Assembly (NCBI GenBank): GCA_036850595.1
Contig: CM072160.1
Span: forward strand, 19,223,574-19,287,573
Source: Rhyacichthys aspro
Lineage: Eukaryota; Chordata; Actinopteri; Gobiiformes; Rhyacichthyidae
DNA: 64,000 nt
Reading direction: 5' to 3'
The translations under genes and the position numbers were made by a program. The notes below the pieces were generated by a model, which was given only the letters and a program-made list of their open reading frames with translations, was not told where the DNA came from and searched no databases. Positions 8,577-20,248 of this stretch are shown piece after piece. How positions within the stretch are numbered: the stretch's first letter is position 1; the number at the start of each line of letters is the position of its first letter.

Positions 8577-11300
8577 CTACTTAAGATTTTTGAGAATTTT
8601 TTGTAGAGGACGCCTGTCTTTCAGTGGGATGTTGTCCTCCCAGATCTTAATGAAGTCGTCATGTTGGGCGAACTCCTTCAACATCCTCTGTCCTTCATGT
8701 CTGTAAAGAAAAACAAAACATTTTACAATCAGCTCAATCTTGGAACAGAAAGTACAGAAAATACTCAATTAAATGACAAACTCGATCCCTCACCTCACTT
8801 CAGGAGCGGCGTCCACAGCCATCTGGGACACAGCAACGACCACCCGTTCAATGAAGTATATCCCAGTGTCAAAGAGGTCGTCCGTTCCGATGCTGTCCAC
8901 CACCTGGCCCAGATGTTCAGCAGTGCTGGCCCTCACCGCAATCGCACAGTGTCTGAAGAAGCACAGACTGAGGTCACAAACTGATCCAAAACCTACATCT
9001 ACACGTCCTACAGTACAGTCTGAATGTGGGATGTAAAAGGATGTAGCTTCTTACTTGTGTCCTGAGTTGAGCAGCGCGGTGACAACCCGCCCGTAGCTGC
9101 AGTTCTGGACCAGGGCGTCTAGGGCCACGCTGACTTTCTCCTTAATGAAATTCTCTCTGCCCTGGGCCAGTCGCAGCAGTAAAGCTCGTGCTGTCCTCTC
9201 CACCTCAGGGTCCATAATGAGCTGGAGGTGGAGGTAGAGCATGGCCATGGTGTCAATGGCAGCACATGCCACACACGAGCGCAAGTTCTTGACCTGAGAT
9301 GGACAAACAGTCACTTTTACACTGAACACTCTTTAAATGTGCTCTGAAAGAAGCTCAGAGAAAGAGCTTACCTCGTCTATCAGCACCAGACAGACCTCAT
9401 GGAGTTTGGGCAGGACTGTCTCCTGGTGCTGGACTATGAGGGTCTGCAGAGTCTCCAGAGCAGACATTTTCTTCTGCCTGTTTGTCAGAAAAACACAGTC
9501 TTAATAAACAGCCACAAAGAGTTGACATTCATTCTGTTTATTCCATGTCTACAGTTAAAAGAGCATTACCAGTCGTCTGATGCCAGCAAGTCAAAGGACT
9601 CTGCCAGACGCCTGGACGGGTTGCCATAAGGCTCAGAGTCAGCCTTGTTGTTGAACAGGGCGTATAGGGCCTCCTCCCTGTTCACTGATGGTTTGGCTGT
9701 TACAAATCACAACAAATCAGCTTTTTTAGTGTCATACAGTCATCAATATTAATAATGTGACAATAAAACAGTTCATTTATAGAGGAAGATATCAGGTTAT
9801 CTTGGGGCTTAAGTATAAACTGTATAAATAAAACAGTAAAAATAGATTTGATGAAAACAAGTGAACAAACCTGATTGAAAGGTGGCCCTCAGACGTAGCC
9901 CTGGACGAGGCCTTCTGTTCTTGGGTGGGGGGCCTTTTGGAGGAGTGGGTACAGGCGCCTCAAACACATCAACAGGAGCCTGAACCACAGGGGCCCGATG
10001 GACAGGAGCCTGAGTTTTGGGGGGCCGGGGTACTACTGTACAAACTTCAGGGGCCTGAGGTACAGGGGTGTGACCCTCCGAGGGGTGACAGTTAGAGCAG
10101 CCATTTTGGAGGCGTTGGCCTGACTCCAGCACAGCCTCCATCTGTTTTGAGGCTGTAAGCAGCCTGTATCCTGCCACCATCTTCACTGTGGACATCAACA
10201 GACAACAACTGTGTTACAAACTGTCTGACTTTGTACTGATTGTGTCTTTTGTAAATATCTGACACTGGACAGTGCTGTATCAGATATACTGACCTTCTCC
10301 TGTTGTTCTTATTGTGGGAATGCGGGACACATTCCTCCGGAGCAGGGCCATGGTGGGACCGTGGGAGTGGGGAATATGGAGGAGTCCATCGACCCAGTCT
10401 CCTCAGCTCCTCAGGCGTCTGACTGTCTGCCCTGAGACTGTCAGGAGTCCTGCTCCAGTCTCCATCACTGGAGGAGCTCCTACTATCAGAGGCTGAAGGT
10501 GGAGGTGAGAGCAGGGGCCGGTCCTGGCTCCTCAGCCCCATCCTCTCCAGGACAGCCTCCGAGCGTGCACTCTGTGACGCTAACAGACCAAAAGCCTGTC
10601 GGCTGAGCGCAGCCATGCGCACGCTCTGCTGTCGCTCTATCTCCTCCATCCTTTGCTCTGTGGACTGTGGACAAAAACATCAGTGAGAGAAGAGTCCAGG
10701 ACACTGTGGTACAATAAAGACTTTACTGAGCAGCACTCTTCTTCACAGCAGTGTTTCTTAAACATACACCAGACTTATATCACTGGCAGTACCAAAATAC
10801 AGCCAGACAGACAGAATTTGAAAAAGATACAATCAGAAACAGAGCATGGCATGAAGCTAAACCCAGACTAAACTGTGAACTAAACTGAGTTCTTCACCAG
10901 TGTTAAACCAGAGCTAAACCAAAACTAAACCAGGACTATGTTTTACAAAACTTGGCGCTTTGGAGAAAGTTGTTCAGATACAAATTCTAGTTTATATTTA
11001 CTCCTCCTTTCATCTTAACAGCTTGTATTTAGGTGAAATGTCTTTCTGTTTACAGTAAAATGTGTTTGTATATCAAATAAAAACACTTCTAAAACTGGTT
11101 ATGTAAAATCAGTTACTGTGCTTTTATCGTGGTTTAGATATGATTTTTCATGAAAGACCAAAAGATTTGTGATGAAGTCCACTCCATCTCTGAAAGTGTG
11201 TGAGAAGTCAGACAGTTCTTACCAGGTGGTCTTCAGAACTGAAGTCCCTACTCCTCCTGGTGCTTTGATGGAAAAGCCTCATATTTTCGTAGTTTTCCAT
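8577..11300 (-). pseudogene. TOG-domain protein, TOGARAM/FAM179-like, copy 1 (frameshift in exon 2)
   Basis: The eight coding exons are 11300-11223, 10664-10294, 10185-9871, 9696-9570, 9477-9372, 9293-9055, 8952-8794 and 8700-8577 (stop). Each is bounded by GT donors and AG acceptors. Exon 2 is 371 bases here but 373 in the other copies: one G is missing from each of two G-runs near 10346 and 10370. This puts the end of the exon out of frame with exon 3, so this copy probably makes only a truncated protein. All other exons match the intact copies. A perfect CArg-type motif CCATATAAGG (11434-11443) lies about 135 bases upstream of the start codon. The protein is described under copy 2. The lesions are in homopolymers, so base-calling error is possible. 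Confidence 0.75.
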
Positions 11301-12424
11301 GTAGAAAGTTCAAGTTTCAACGCTTGTTTACTTTTAAGTGACTGTCTTAGTCTGATCTCTGTCTGGAACTGACTTGCTGTTCCTCGACATTCTATTACAT
11401 CCAGTTCTGGAACTTCGGTTTCTGTGGAGACGACCATATAAGGTAAAGGATTCTTTAAACATTTACATATTTAATTTACAGTTTTTTTTCCCCGTTATTA
11501 TATGCAGGCTGATCAAGCTAAACTTTGATCACAAAAATGAACGTTTTTTTTGAACATGGAGAATGTTGGGTGAATATCATCAGAGTCTTCATTTTTGGTA
11601 CTTTTGGTACTTTACTGCATAATACAAGAATATAATACCATTGTAACTGAAGTCATGAAAAGATTTTTTTTTGTTTTTTTGTTGCTAAAATATGAAAAGA
11701 ATATAAAAAGCGGATGAACAACAAAAAAATCTACTTAAATTATGAGATCAGTTAAGTGTATTTTTACATGAACTGTGGATTTTTCAGTTTACTCTTTGTC
11801 ATACTGTGGCCCTTCAGCACCGATCTTAGAGGTGTTTGCTGCAGGTGAGGCCTGGTTCTTTCACTTTGAACAATGGAAAGCTTCAGATAGGGTTTGATCT
11901 CATTCCACTTCATTTGAAATTACTTCCTAATGTCGCTGTTCGTGTCACACCTTTTGTAACACACCTTTTGACCGCTGCAGAAATGAGGCTCAAGTGGAGG
12001 ACATGCAGATGCAAAATAAGGGCTTTGAGACAGTTGTGTGTATATTTGCTGTAATCATACAAAATGTTGTTGTTGTTTTAACCCTTTAATCGCCAAAGTC
12101 ACCCAATTGCGACACAATGTGGTAGAGGTAAATGGTGAGGAAAATCTATAGCTTTTTTTTTTTTTTTTTTTGGCTTTTGTAAGGTTTCCTCTATTGTGGT
12201 ATTGTGTCTCAACCAATAAATCAATAACTCAACAGCAATAAAGCATTGATATTCAGTGTGAGGACAAAGGTCACCAGACTGTAATCACCAAGTAAATATT
12301 GAAATCTGGTGCTTCTTTTTACACTGTCAAACAAAGCGTTTGTTAGTTTGTTCTCGCACTTGCTTCTTTATTTGCTCATTCTTTATTTGAGAGAATAGAG
12401 GACATTTCATGAAGCTGTAGTTCC

Positions 12425-12925
12425 ATTTGCTGCCGATTCTGACTCCGGGGGCGACCTTTTTATTCCCGGAAAACTACAGGCGAGTCACGATGGCCGCGTT
12501 GAGGGTGCATTGTAGCGGGGACGAGCGGTGTTTCTGGCCTTTCTGCTGAACCTGTGCTGACATTTTCGGACAGTTTACAAAAGACTGGAAGTGGAAGAGG
12601 CCGGTGTGGGAGCAGAGAACGGCGAGGGAGAGGCTTTTGCTATGGACCTGTCACCCACGAGTGGTAAATGTGATGAAGCAGCGGCATTTGCTGCGGACTC
12701 TGACTCCGAGGGACCCTCTGAACTACGGGAGGGTGAGGACAGCAGCGCCAGCGAAGGTGCCAGTCGGGGTGAGCGGTTTTCTGGCCATGCTGTTGACCCT
12801 GTGCTTCGAGTTTCTGACGGTCTTCAAAGGGCACCGAGCATTCCTAGCAGGAGAGGGAGAGGAGGCCGGAGTGGCAGCAGAGGACGGCGAGGGAGAGGCT
12901 TTTGCTTTACGCACATCACCAATGA
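12425..12925 (+). repeat. Internal direct duplication at the piggyBac 5' end (PB2)
   Basis: 12425-12660 and 12687-12925 are degenerate direct repeats offset by about 264 bases. Shared blocks are CATTTGCTGC, TCTGACTCCG, GAGCGGTGTTTCTGGCC / GAGCGGTTTTCTGGCC and GACGGCGAGGGAGAGGCTTTTGCT. The second copy lies inside the transposase coding sequence and the first is mostly upstream of its first ATG, so the acidic/RGG-rich N-terminus may have arisen by this duplication. The same arrangement is present at 24670-25180 and 59400-59900. Confidence 0.65.
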
Positions 12926-14480
12926 TGAGGGCTGGGAACACATAAGAGACCTGGAAGTTTATTAGGAGTGGATAAAGCCTTTTGATGAACGTGTTGGCTA
13001 TACAGGGAAGAGAGATCTGACAAATGCTCATCCAATAGATTTTCTGTCCCTCTTTTTGGATGATTTGTTTTGGAACCTTGTTACAAATGAGACTAACAGA
13101 TATGCTCACCAGGTTTTAGCCTCAAGCCAGCTGCAGCCACAGTCCAGGTTTCATAAGTGGTATGATGTATCTGTGTCTGAAATGAAAGCTTTCCTGTCTT
13201 TGCATCTGTCTATGGGGCTTGTAGAGAAGCCTGAGATTGAGGATTATTGGGCATCATTTTGGCCAGCATACACTCCTGGTTTTGGCAAGGTAATGTCTAG
13301 GAACCGATTTGAAAGCATCTTGTCTTTTCTGCATTTTGCAAAGAATAATGACGAGTATGTGAGAAAAGATCAGCCAGGGCATGACAGACTTTTCAAAGTG
13401 CGTGGAATAATTACAACAATAATCCCTCGCTTTTCAGCAGTTTACAGCCCTCTCAAGGAGCTTTCCCTAGATGAGATGACAATAGCATTCAAGGGGAGAT
13501 CAACCCTAAAAATCTATAATCCCCGAAAACCAGATAAATATGGCTACAGAGCATACGTCTTGAGTGAAAGCAGGTCGGGTTATGTTCTACAGTGGTTTAT
13601 GCACACTGGACAGCATACTGATGCAGCCAGTGACGTAAGTGCCACCCACGCAGTAGTCCGTGAACTACTCAGTCAATACAAAGATAAAGGGCATGAGGTA
13701 TACATGGATAGCTACTACATGTCACCAGCCATTGCCAGTGAATTAGCTGAACGTGACACTGGTTTATGTGGGACAGTAAGGTGCACAAGGCAAGGAATGC
13801 CAAGAAGCTTGAGACCCCCTGCCTTACGGTTGAAACAAGGAGATGACCCAGTGTTTCTGAGGAAGGGCAAACTGCTGGCTTGTGCGTGGCATGACACTAA
13901 ACGCCTCACAATGTTATCAACACTTCATGGGAGTGGCTGTGTCCATAAGAGAATCAGAACAAAAACAGCCCTAGTGGGTTTCGCACAATAAACAGACCAG
14001 TGTGTGTTGACAAGTACAACAGCTTTATGGGGGGAGTAGACAGATCTGACCAGAGGATGAAAAACTACTTATTTCCACATGGGTCAAGGAAGTGGTACAA
14101 CCGCATTTTCAATGCCATTATAAGCATCTGTGTTGTCAACTCGCACATCATATATTCTAAGTGTACCCCTGACTCACACAAGTCACTAAAGGCCTTCATC
14201 CAGGACATTATGACTGAACTACAGGTCACACCAAGGTGGAAAGTAGCAAAGGAGGGCGGCCTTCCTCAGAGGGGGGAGAGATGCCACTCAGACTGACTGA
14301 ACGTCACTGGCTTTACCAAACCCATCAACGTCCAGATTGTGTTGTTTGCTCAGATCGATCTCGCCCCAAAGGCAGAGTACAGACAAGGTAAAGGTGCAGT
14401 GAGTGTGGTGTGGCTCTTTGTGCTGTGCCTTGCAATGAAATTTACCACACTAAAAAGAACTACAAATGTCATTTGAATGG
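12642..14480 (+). pseudogene. piggyBac (PGBD-like) DDE transposase, PB2 copy, broken
   Basis: From the first ATG (MDLSPTSGKC..) the frame runs through a Ser/Glu-rich and RG-rich N-terminal region. It meets an in-frame TAG at 12963-12965, where PB3 has CAG. The DDE core then continues at 13056-13991 with LSLDEMTIAFKGR (first Asp) and EVYMDSYYMSPA (second Asp). One A is missing from the A-run near 13967 compared with PB3, shifting the frame. The third catalytic region (VDKYNSFMGGVDRSDQ) and the C-terminal Cys-rich finger (CVVCSDRSRPKG .. CSECGVALCAVPC) follow in another frame. At least one stop and one frameshift make it non-functional as written. Confidence 0.85.
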
Positions 14481-14517
14481 ATGAAGAATAAAATGAATTT
14501 TCATAATAAGCATTTGT

Positions 14518-14580
14518 ACATTTATTTATTTATTCATTCATTTATTCAGTCAGTCAGTCAGTCAGTCAGTCATTCATTTT
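14518..14580 (+). repeat. TTTA / TTCA / GTCA microsatellite (PB2)
   Basis: A compound tetranucleotide tract directly downstream of the transposase gene: TTTA, then TTCA, then GTCA units. Lengths of the three parts differ between PB2, PB3 (26780-26835) and PB5 (61494-61543), as expected for replication slippage after the copies separated. Confidence 0.9.
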
Positions 14581-14919
14581 CTTACTTATTTCTTTACTTT
14601 GTCATCCACACTGCTCCTCTTAGTATCTCACACTCAACATGGCTGAAAATCATATTTATTGCTCCAGCTCTGGGAAGCCTGTCCCAGGTAAAACATAGCC
14701 CTTTTATCTGTTAAAAGTGAGTCACCTAAGCCCATAAACCAGCAACCATGATAGGACACAAAAAAACCAAAAAAAAACCAAACCAAAACCCCCCAAAAAA
14801 CAACGTGATTTGGACCTCTTCTTCACTCCTGCTGGAGGGCCCAGGGGCAAACATAATGCCCCTGGTACTCCGTAAAAAAAAGCATAGAAAAAAAAAAAAA
14901 AAAAAGTATCAGTTTCGCC

Positions 14920-15395
14920 GCGCAGCGTGGGGAGGGGCGTTTTTGGCCACGCTGTGCGGCCAGTTGAACTTTCCCCCGACACAGCGCTCGACCTTTGGGC
15001 AGGATTTCAGAAACCTGGTTTTCAGAAACAGAGATAGGTCCAAATCGCGGTTCCTCTGTATCCGATCTCGAGTGCTGGCCGATGGGCTTACGTGACTCGC
15101 CTTCGCAGGGCCTCTGCCTGGTTCCGGCTCCGGTCCAGGGTGGATGGTTCCTGCGCATTGCGAGTTCGCCTCTGCGGTCCGGGGGAGGGCGTCCTACCCC
15201 GGACCCGTGGGAAGCGAGACCCAGACACCCTGTCTGCCCCAGGTGCATATGACGGAGCCTCGCCACACTTTTTCTCAAAGCCTGACTAAGAGCCACCCCT
15301 GCCCGGGGGGACTCGACTCAAGCCTGCTGCCCTGGGCCCGGGGCAGTATGGTGAAACCAGCTGAGCGGTGGTGCCCCGCTCAGCCACACGGGCTT
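14920..15395 (+). other. GC-rich leader resembling a 5' external transcribed spacer (PB2)
   Basis: After an A-run (14889-14905) the base composition turns strongly GC-rich and stays so up to the 18S start at 15396. It ends in the hairpin CTGAGCGG..CCGCTCAG (15361-15382). Its position directly before an 18S 5' end is what a ribosomal external spacer would occupy, but spacers evolve fast and I cannot confirm identity by eye. Open frames on both strands here are composition effects. Equivalent regions are at 27160-27628 and 61900-63388. Confidence 0.45.
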
Positions 15396-15445
15396 CCTGG
15401 TTGATCCTGCCATAGTACTGTGTCATATGCTTGTCTCAAAGGTTA
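15396..15445 (+). pseudogene. 18S rRNA 5'-end fragment (PB2)
   Basis: This has the same two blocks as in PB1 (CCTGGTTGATCCTGCCA, CATATGCTTGTCTCAAAG) with the same altered 11-base spacer between them. The shared anomaly shows that the fragment was already rearranged in the ancestor of the copies. Confidence 0.8.
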
Positions 15446-15692
15446 GTTCATGTTGACTGATGAACTTAGCCTGGGCTGGGAAACTGACCGCCGGGGAGAG
15501 CTCTCTGCCACTGGGCGGGCCCGCGCGCTTAGCTCCGTGTGTATGCACGGGGCGGCGCACGCGCCAGTCTGGTGGGGAGGCCCGTTCCTCCCGGCTGCTT
15601 GTCAGCTTTTACGCAGCACGGTGGGGGCGGCCCACCGCGCGCCTCTGGGTACCCAACTCTAGTCTCCTACCCTGTTCTGTCCCGGCCTGTGA

Positions 15693-15970
15693 GGTCTTTT
15701 ATCATACTGAAAACACGGACCTGTCTCTGAGCTCCTACCCTGTTCTGTCCCGGCCGGTGAGCCTGCCAGGCTTAGCAGGATGGAGCGCCTCTGGGGTTTT
15801 TGATCATACTGAAAACACGGACCTGCCTCTTAGCCGGAGGGGAAACTTAGGTGGAGGCCTGCAGTTTTCCTGACCTGGTTTATAGGAGCGAAAGACTAAT
15901 AGAACCAGCAGTAGCTGGTTCCCACCTTGAGTTTCGATCAGGATATATGGCGTGCGAAGTCAGGAGCGTA
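15693..15970 (+). pseudogene. 28S rRNA-derived fragments, rearranged (PB2)
   Basis: It shows the same order as in PB1: two ACACGGACC blocks (15706-15725 and 15800-15826), GGGGAAACTTAGGTGGAGG, GCGAAAGACTAATAGAACC and AGTAGCTGGTTCCC (15908-15923). One base is missing in the CTTGACCTGG stretch relative to PB1. Confidence 0.75.
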
Positions 15971-16189
15971 GTCCTAGTGTTGGGCCACGTTTCCTATATG
16001 CAGGACTGGACGCCCTTCCCCGACCTGCGGGGTACCATGTCCGCATAGACATAACTCATCACCAGGTAGAATCAAACACACTGCCGTGGAAAGAGAGAGT
16101 CTGGGGTGAAGTAGCAGGAGTCAAAGCGTGGAGCCTGTGCGCAGTTGTATGTGAGCGCGTGTAGTACCAGGGGCTGGGAAAGAGCGAAA

Positions 16190-16682
16190 CCAGACTCTCG
16201 TGCACGTTCGCCCACCGTTAAGCCCTCCTCCTGGGCTATTCAACAATCCACGAGCCCGCTGTGGGTTTGTGCCCCTGGGACCCCGTACACAATGCACCTG
16301 GTATTCCGTACACATCAGTAATGACTGATGTCTTTGCTGATGTCTCTGGAGTACCAGGGGCATTATGTACGGAGTACCAGGGGCTTTGTGGACTGATATG
16401 TGTACGGAGTACCAGGGGCTTTGTGGACTGATATGTGTACGGAGTACCAGGGGCTTTGTGGACGGAGTACCAGGGGCTTTGTGTACGGAGTACCAGGGGC
16501 ATTGTGTACGGGGTACCAGGGGCTTTGTGTATGGAGTACCAGGGGCATTGTGTACGGGGTACCAGGGGCACGAACCTCCAGCGAACCCGTGGATTGGCCA
16601 ATAACCCAGGAGGGGGCTTAATGGTGGGGGAATGTGCACGAGAGGTGAGCGGGGTGCAACCGTGGGGCCCAGGGCGTCTGGC
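16190..16682 (+). repeat. Inverted repeat with 23/35-bp array, short version (PB2)
   Basis: The left arm (16190-16289) has lost about 32 bases relative to PB1 (CCAGAC joins directly to TCTCGTGCACG). The right arm (16551-16682) is full length. Only about nine repeat units separate them, two of them the 35-bp form in tandem, so the array has a different internal order from PB1 and PB3. Confidence 0.85.
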
Positions 16683-16916
16683 CTCTATGCTTTTAGCCTG
16701 TTTTGCGTGTATGGATACCCCGTATGAGGCTGTGGCTGTAGCCCAGGCTCACGCAGCCTTGTCCTGGACATCCCTCTCTCTTTACTGCGGGCCCAGGGGG
16801 CCTCTTTCCCCAGTCTTTTCAGCCTCATTTGACCGGGCCCAGACCCCCGTATGAGGCTGTGGCTGCAGCCCAAGGCTGATGCAGCCGTGTCCCGGACATC
16901 ACTCTCTCTTTACTGC

Positions 16917-17446
16917 GTCAGATTAATTGTAGTCCTGTGTTGGAGGCCAAGGCTCTCTAGCAGGAAGCCTTTTGGCCCTTATATAAAGTCTGAGAGAGAC
17001 TATGGTGGATATGGTTTGTATTGTACAATTGTACAGTAGTATTTTTCCATCCAGACCATAGCAATATGGGACTTTTTTATCCCACTCAATGCTGCAGAAA
17101 CACGGCCCAATAATACCGTCTCTGTGCTCTCTGACCCCTAGCTTTATCAATTAAACACTGGTGGTATTAAAAAGTGGGTCACCAATATGTAGGAAAATGC
17201 TAGAAATAAACCATAAAGATTTTTGGTTTTTATTCTGTTGTTTACTGCAGCAGAAATTGGTCTGTCTGACTTACAAACAGAGATGGGGTTATACCGACTG
17301 GGACTCGAGTCGCTACAGACAGAGACTTGCGACGCAACTCGGACTCGTGGTCCAGTGACTCTGAACTTGACTTGGACCCGCAGTTTGAGACCCGTGGACA
17401 ATGAACCTTTTGCCACCCGCTCGGTGCTCATTCTATTTCTTGTTCT
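16917..17446 (+). other. Segment without a second copy, between PB2 and H2
   Basis: No other part of the window repeats this sequence. It starts where PB2 is broken off and ends exactly where H2 begins, at the same base at which the duplication junction lies in H1 and H3. It could be the original left flank of the duplicated host segment. It contains CAGAGATGGGG (17279-17289) and an irregular GACTTGGACCCG-type tract (17300-17400), reminiscent of hAT subterminal repeats. No gene recognised. Confidence 0.5.
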
Positions 17447-20248
17447 ATTTGTCATATCAGCGGAGCGGAGATTTATTTATTTAGATTTTATGATAAACAA
17501 CACAACAAGACGTGACAAGACACATTATAAGACACATTTTTATTCATTTTTAAGGTAAAAACAGTAAAGCTACTGTGCCTAAAATCCATCAGTTGGTTTA
17601 TTAACTTGGCTTCCTCCTGACGATGATTTCTCTTCCCTTTGGTTTGATTAGTGCTGACCTCTGGATTATAGTAGCCTACCACAAGAAACATAAAAAATGA
17701 ATCATAAATAAAATAAATTACTCTTTTCTAAGTAGATATTGTTTGTCTATACAATGTCTTTTTATTTGGACACATCAACTCAATAAAATAAAATGTAATA
17801 ATAACCCCCATGTAATGGGTCATGTGACAAATGCTAGGGTCTTTATTCATACGATCTATATTTAAATACCAGTTGGATCAGATCAGTATCTGATACCTGC
17901 AGATACTCAAAGCACAGGGATCAGGATCTGTACTAAAAAGCTGGATCGGTACATCCCATTTTTTTGTATTCTAGTGAAGAAAACTAAAAAATGTTCTGTT
18001 GTTCTTTCTATTTTGAAATCACTAGACTCTATGGCTTACTCTTTCAAAATAATACATTCATATACAATAGGTTTATTAATAAGACAGCAGTATCATGCTT
18101 CAAGTGTCTCACTTTAAGCTATGTATGCAAAAAGACTTGTGACTTGACTTGGACTTGTGACCAAAAGACTTGGACTTGACTTGGACTCATGGTCAAAGAC
18201 TTGACACTTGACTTGGACTTGTGACCAAAAGACTTGGACTTGACTTGGACTCATGGTCAAAGACTTGAGACTTGACTTGGACTTGCAGAAAAAAGACTTG
18301 TGTACATCTCTGATGTGTAATGTTCATCTCACAGCAGAAAGTTCAGTAACTAAAGCTAATATTGAATGTTCAATACAACCACAACAATAAGAGTAATAGC
18401 AACAACAGTCAGTGGCTTTGTCTCCAGCAGGGCCTGGGGAAGCTTCCTGATCAAAGAACACATGCTGTAACACAGCATTTGTACAATCTCCAAAGTTTGT
18501 ACAAGTACAGTTTTCTTTCTGATATCAAGACATAACACATTTGATGTTACATTTAATTTATTTCATATAGAAGCCAGTCTTAGGTCCCTCCTCAGTTCAG
18601 GGACAACTGAAGTAAAATCAAAAAAAGAAAAAGAGCAATGTAAAAAGGATGAGCCGACGTATGATATGACACGGCAGAAAATACCTGCGGTTCAACAGTT
18701 GTTGCAGTTGTTGCAGAATAGCTAACACAGTCATTAGTGGCTACAGTCTGAGCCCAGTTTTATCCACAAATAAACACATAACTCTTTAGACTCTGGTGTT
18801 ATTGAACTTGACAGATACAGACCCCTCGCCGCCATTATTCATGTATTATTTGTCACAGCAAGCAGAACTTTCATCAAACAAGCATCACTGCTCCGAGGTT
18901 TACTCCACAAAACTCACACTCGTTTGTGAAAGAAATGGTCTCCATCATGTGCCAGACTATACTGTACTGTGGGTAAATAACATTAGTGTAGTAAACACAG
19001 ATGGGATACACAGTTGAACATCAAGGAGCCTTTAACATTTAACTTTCAGAGATAAAGGTTGAGAGTTCTATGTCTTTTCTTGGTCCTCCAGCGCTGACTT
19101 TCATTTAGTCCTGACTTTAATTCATCCTCTATAACTGTGTCTGCTCTTGCTAATTTTTGCATCACTCCGCTCTCAGTGACTGTTGCAAATACTCTTCTAG
19201 GTGGAGGTATACTCTTAACAGTACAGTGCACATAGGACATGTTTATTTAAATGAGTGTTAATGTGTTTTACAAGGTTTGAAAATTGAGGAAAGTGAACCT
19301 GAATATTATTTATATCACTTTTTCATCACTCTAAGCTGAGACAAAGAAACACACTCCCACCATAAATTAGAAACACCTAGGAATCCACTAACAGCAGTGT
19401 TTTTTCTCTCAGAACCCAACCGAGCTTGATCTCTGTCCTTCATCCTTCTCACCTTTGGTTGCCATTTCCTAAGTTCTATTATTTAGCTTTTTAACTTAGC
19501 TGTTACCATTTTGTTCATTGGAAATGTTTTGTGTCTGAACTTCTTCTGACAAAATGTGTGATCAGCACAAAAATATAACATGAAAATGTTTAGATTTATT
19601 TTGAATACTTTATTGATACTGTTGCAGTTTTACAGCACATGTCTGAAGAATAGGACACATCCAGGTCTGGGTCTGGGCCGGAGTCACTGCAGAAAAACCA
19701 GGAGGAACCAAACGTCTTCACCTTCAAACCTAGTCCAGTGTAGTCCAGATGCCTTCTTTGAACGCTTCTCTTGAATATGTCCTGGATGAGAGAGAACCTC
19801 CACAGACACGAGGAGGGAAAGACAAGAGAACAGAGAGAGAACAGGTTAGTCACAGTCAAATCAGATGGAATCCTAGTTCTTAAGACTTAAACAGTAACAT
19901 CAGCAGGAAACCTAGACTGGCTTTGAACTAATCTAATTCTATAAGTAAAAGATTAGAAAAACAAAAGACACCACATCATTGTCTGAAATCTGCAGATCAA
20001 TATATTGATAGTTCCCATTTTTTAGGTTTCAGATTAATTTTCATGTAAATGTTTTATTCTGGTACCATCATTTAGGATGAAAGTTAAATTTAATTTTTTG
20101 GTTATTTATTTTATTTTGCCAGTGTCACTGCTGTGACTAAATGATGGTGTAAGTAATCCTGGCTGAGGGGAACTACTTCTGCCTTTAACTGCCACATGGA
20201 GGTAGCTCGTGGTATTGTGCATCACTGAGCCATGAAACCCACTGCTTT

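Larger units (their letters stand above)
4117..12077 (+). repeat. Duplicated host segment H1
   Basis: This segment recurs almost base for base at 17447-24305 (H2, lacking the first 1.1 kb), 33890-41841 (H3) and 54030-59110 (H5, lacking the first part). Its left block (4117-5236) also stands at 41846-42573 next to other sequence. Contents: 4117-5236, AT-rich with no gene seen; 5236-5247, the palindrome GACAAATTTGTC at the duplication junction; 5928-6066, an ACTTGG minisatellite; 6080-8023, no recognised gene, although small conserved open stretches occur at 6808-6977 and 7371-7553 on the minus strand; 8024-8511, a foldback repeat; 8577-11300, the TOG-domain gene; 11301-12077, AT-rich and probably promoter plus intergenic. 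Confidence 0.95.
12082..16916 (+). mobile_element. piggyBac-like element PB2, 3'-truncated
   Basis: It starts with TTAA (12078-12081) and the terminus CCCTTTAATCGCC (12082-12094). It contains a broken transposase gene, microsatellites (14518-14580), a GC-rich leader (14920-15395), 18S and 28S fragments, the inverted-repeat array and part of the ~120-bp repeats. It stops abruptly at about 16916 within the last repeat, without the right terminus. The following 530 bases are not part of the element in the other copies. Confidence 0.85.

Noticed and set aside
11836..12054. 72-residue plus-strand frame repeated in all H copies
   Set aside because: Its sequence differs by substitutions between copies without a coding pattern. 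There is no splice or start context and no recognisable family.
14722..15296. Long open frames on both strands in the GC-rich leader (also 26986-27637 and 61802-62268)
   Set aside because: High GC content leaves few stops. The frames differ between copies through indels and show no recognisable domain.
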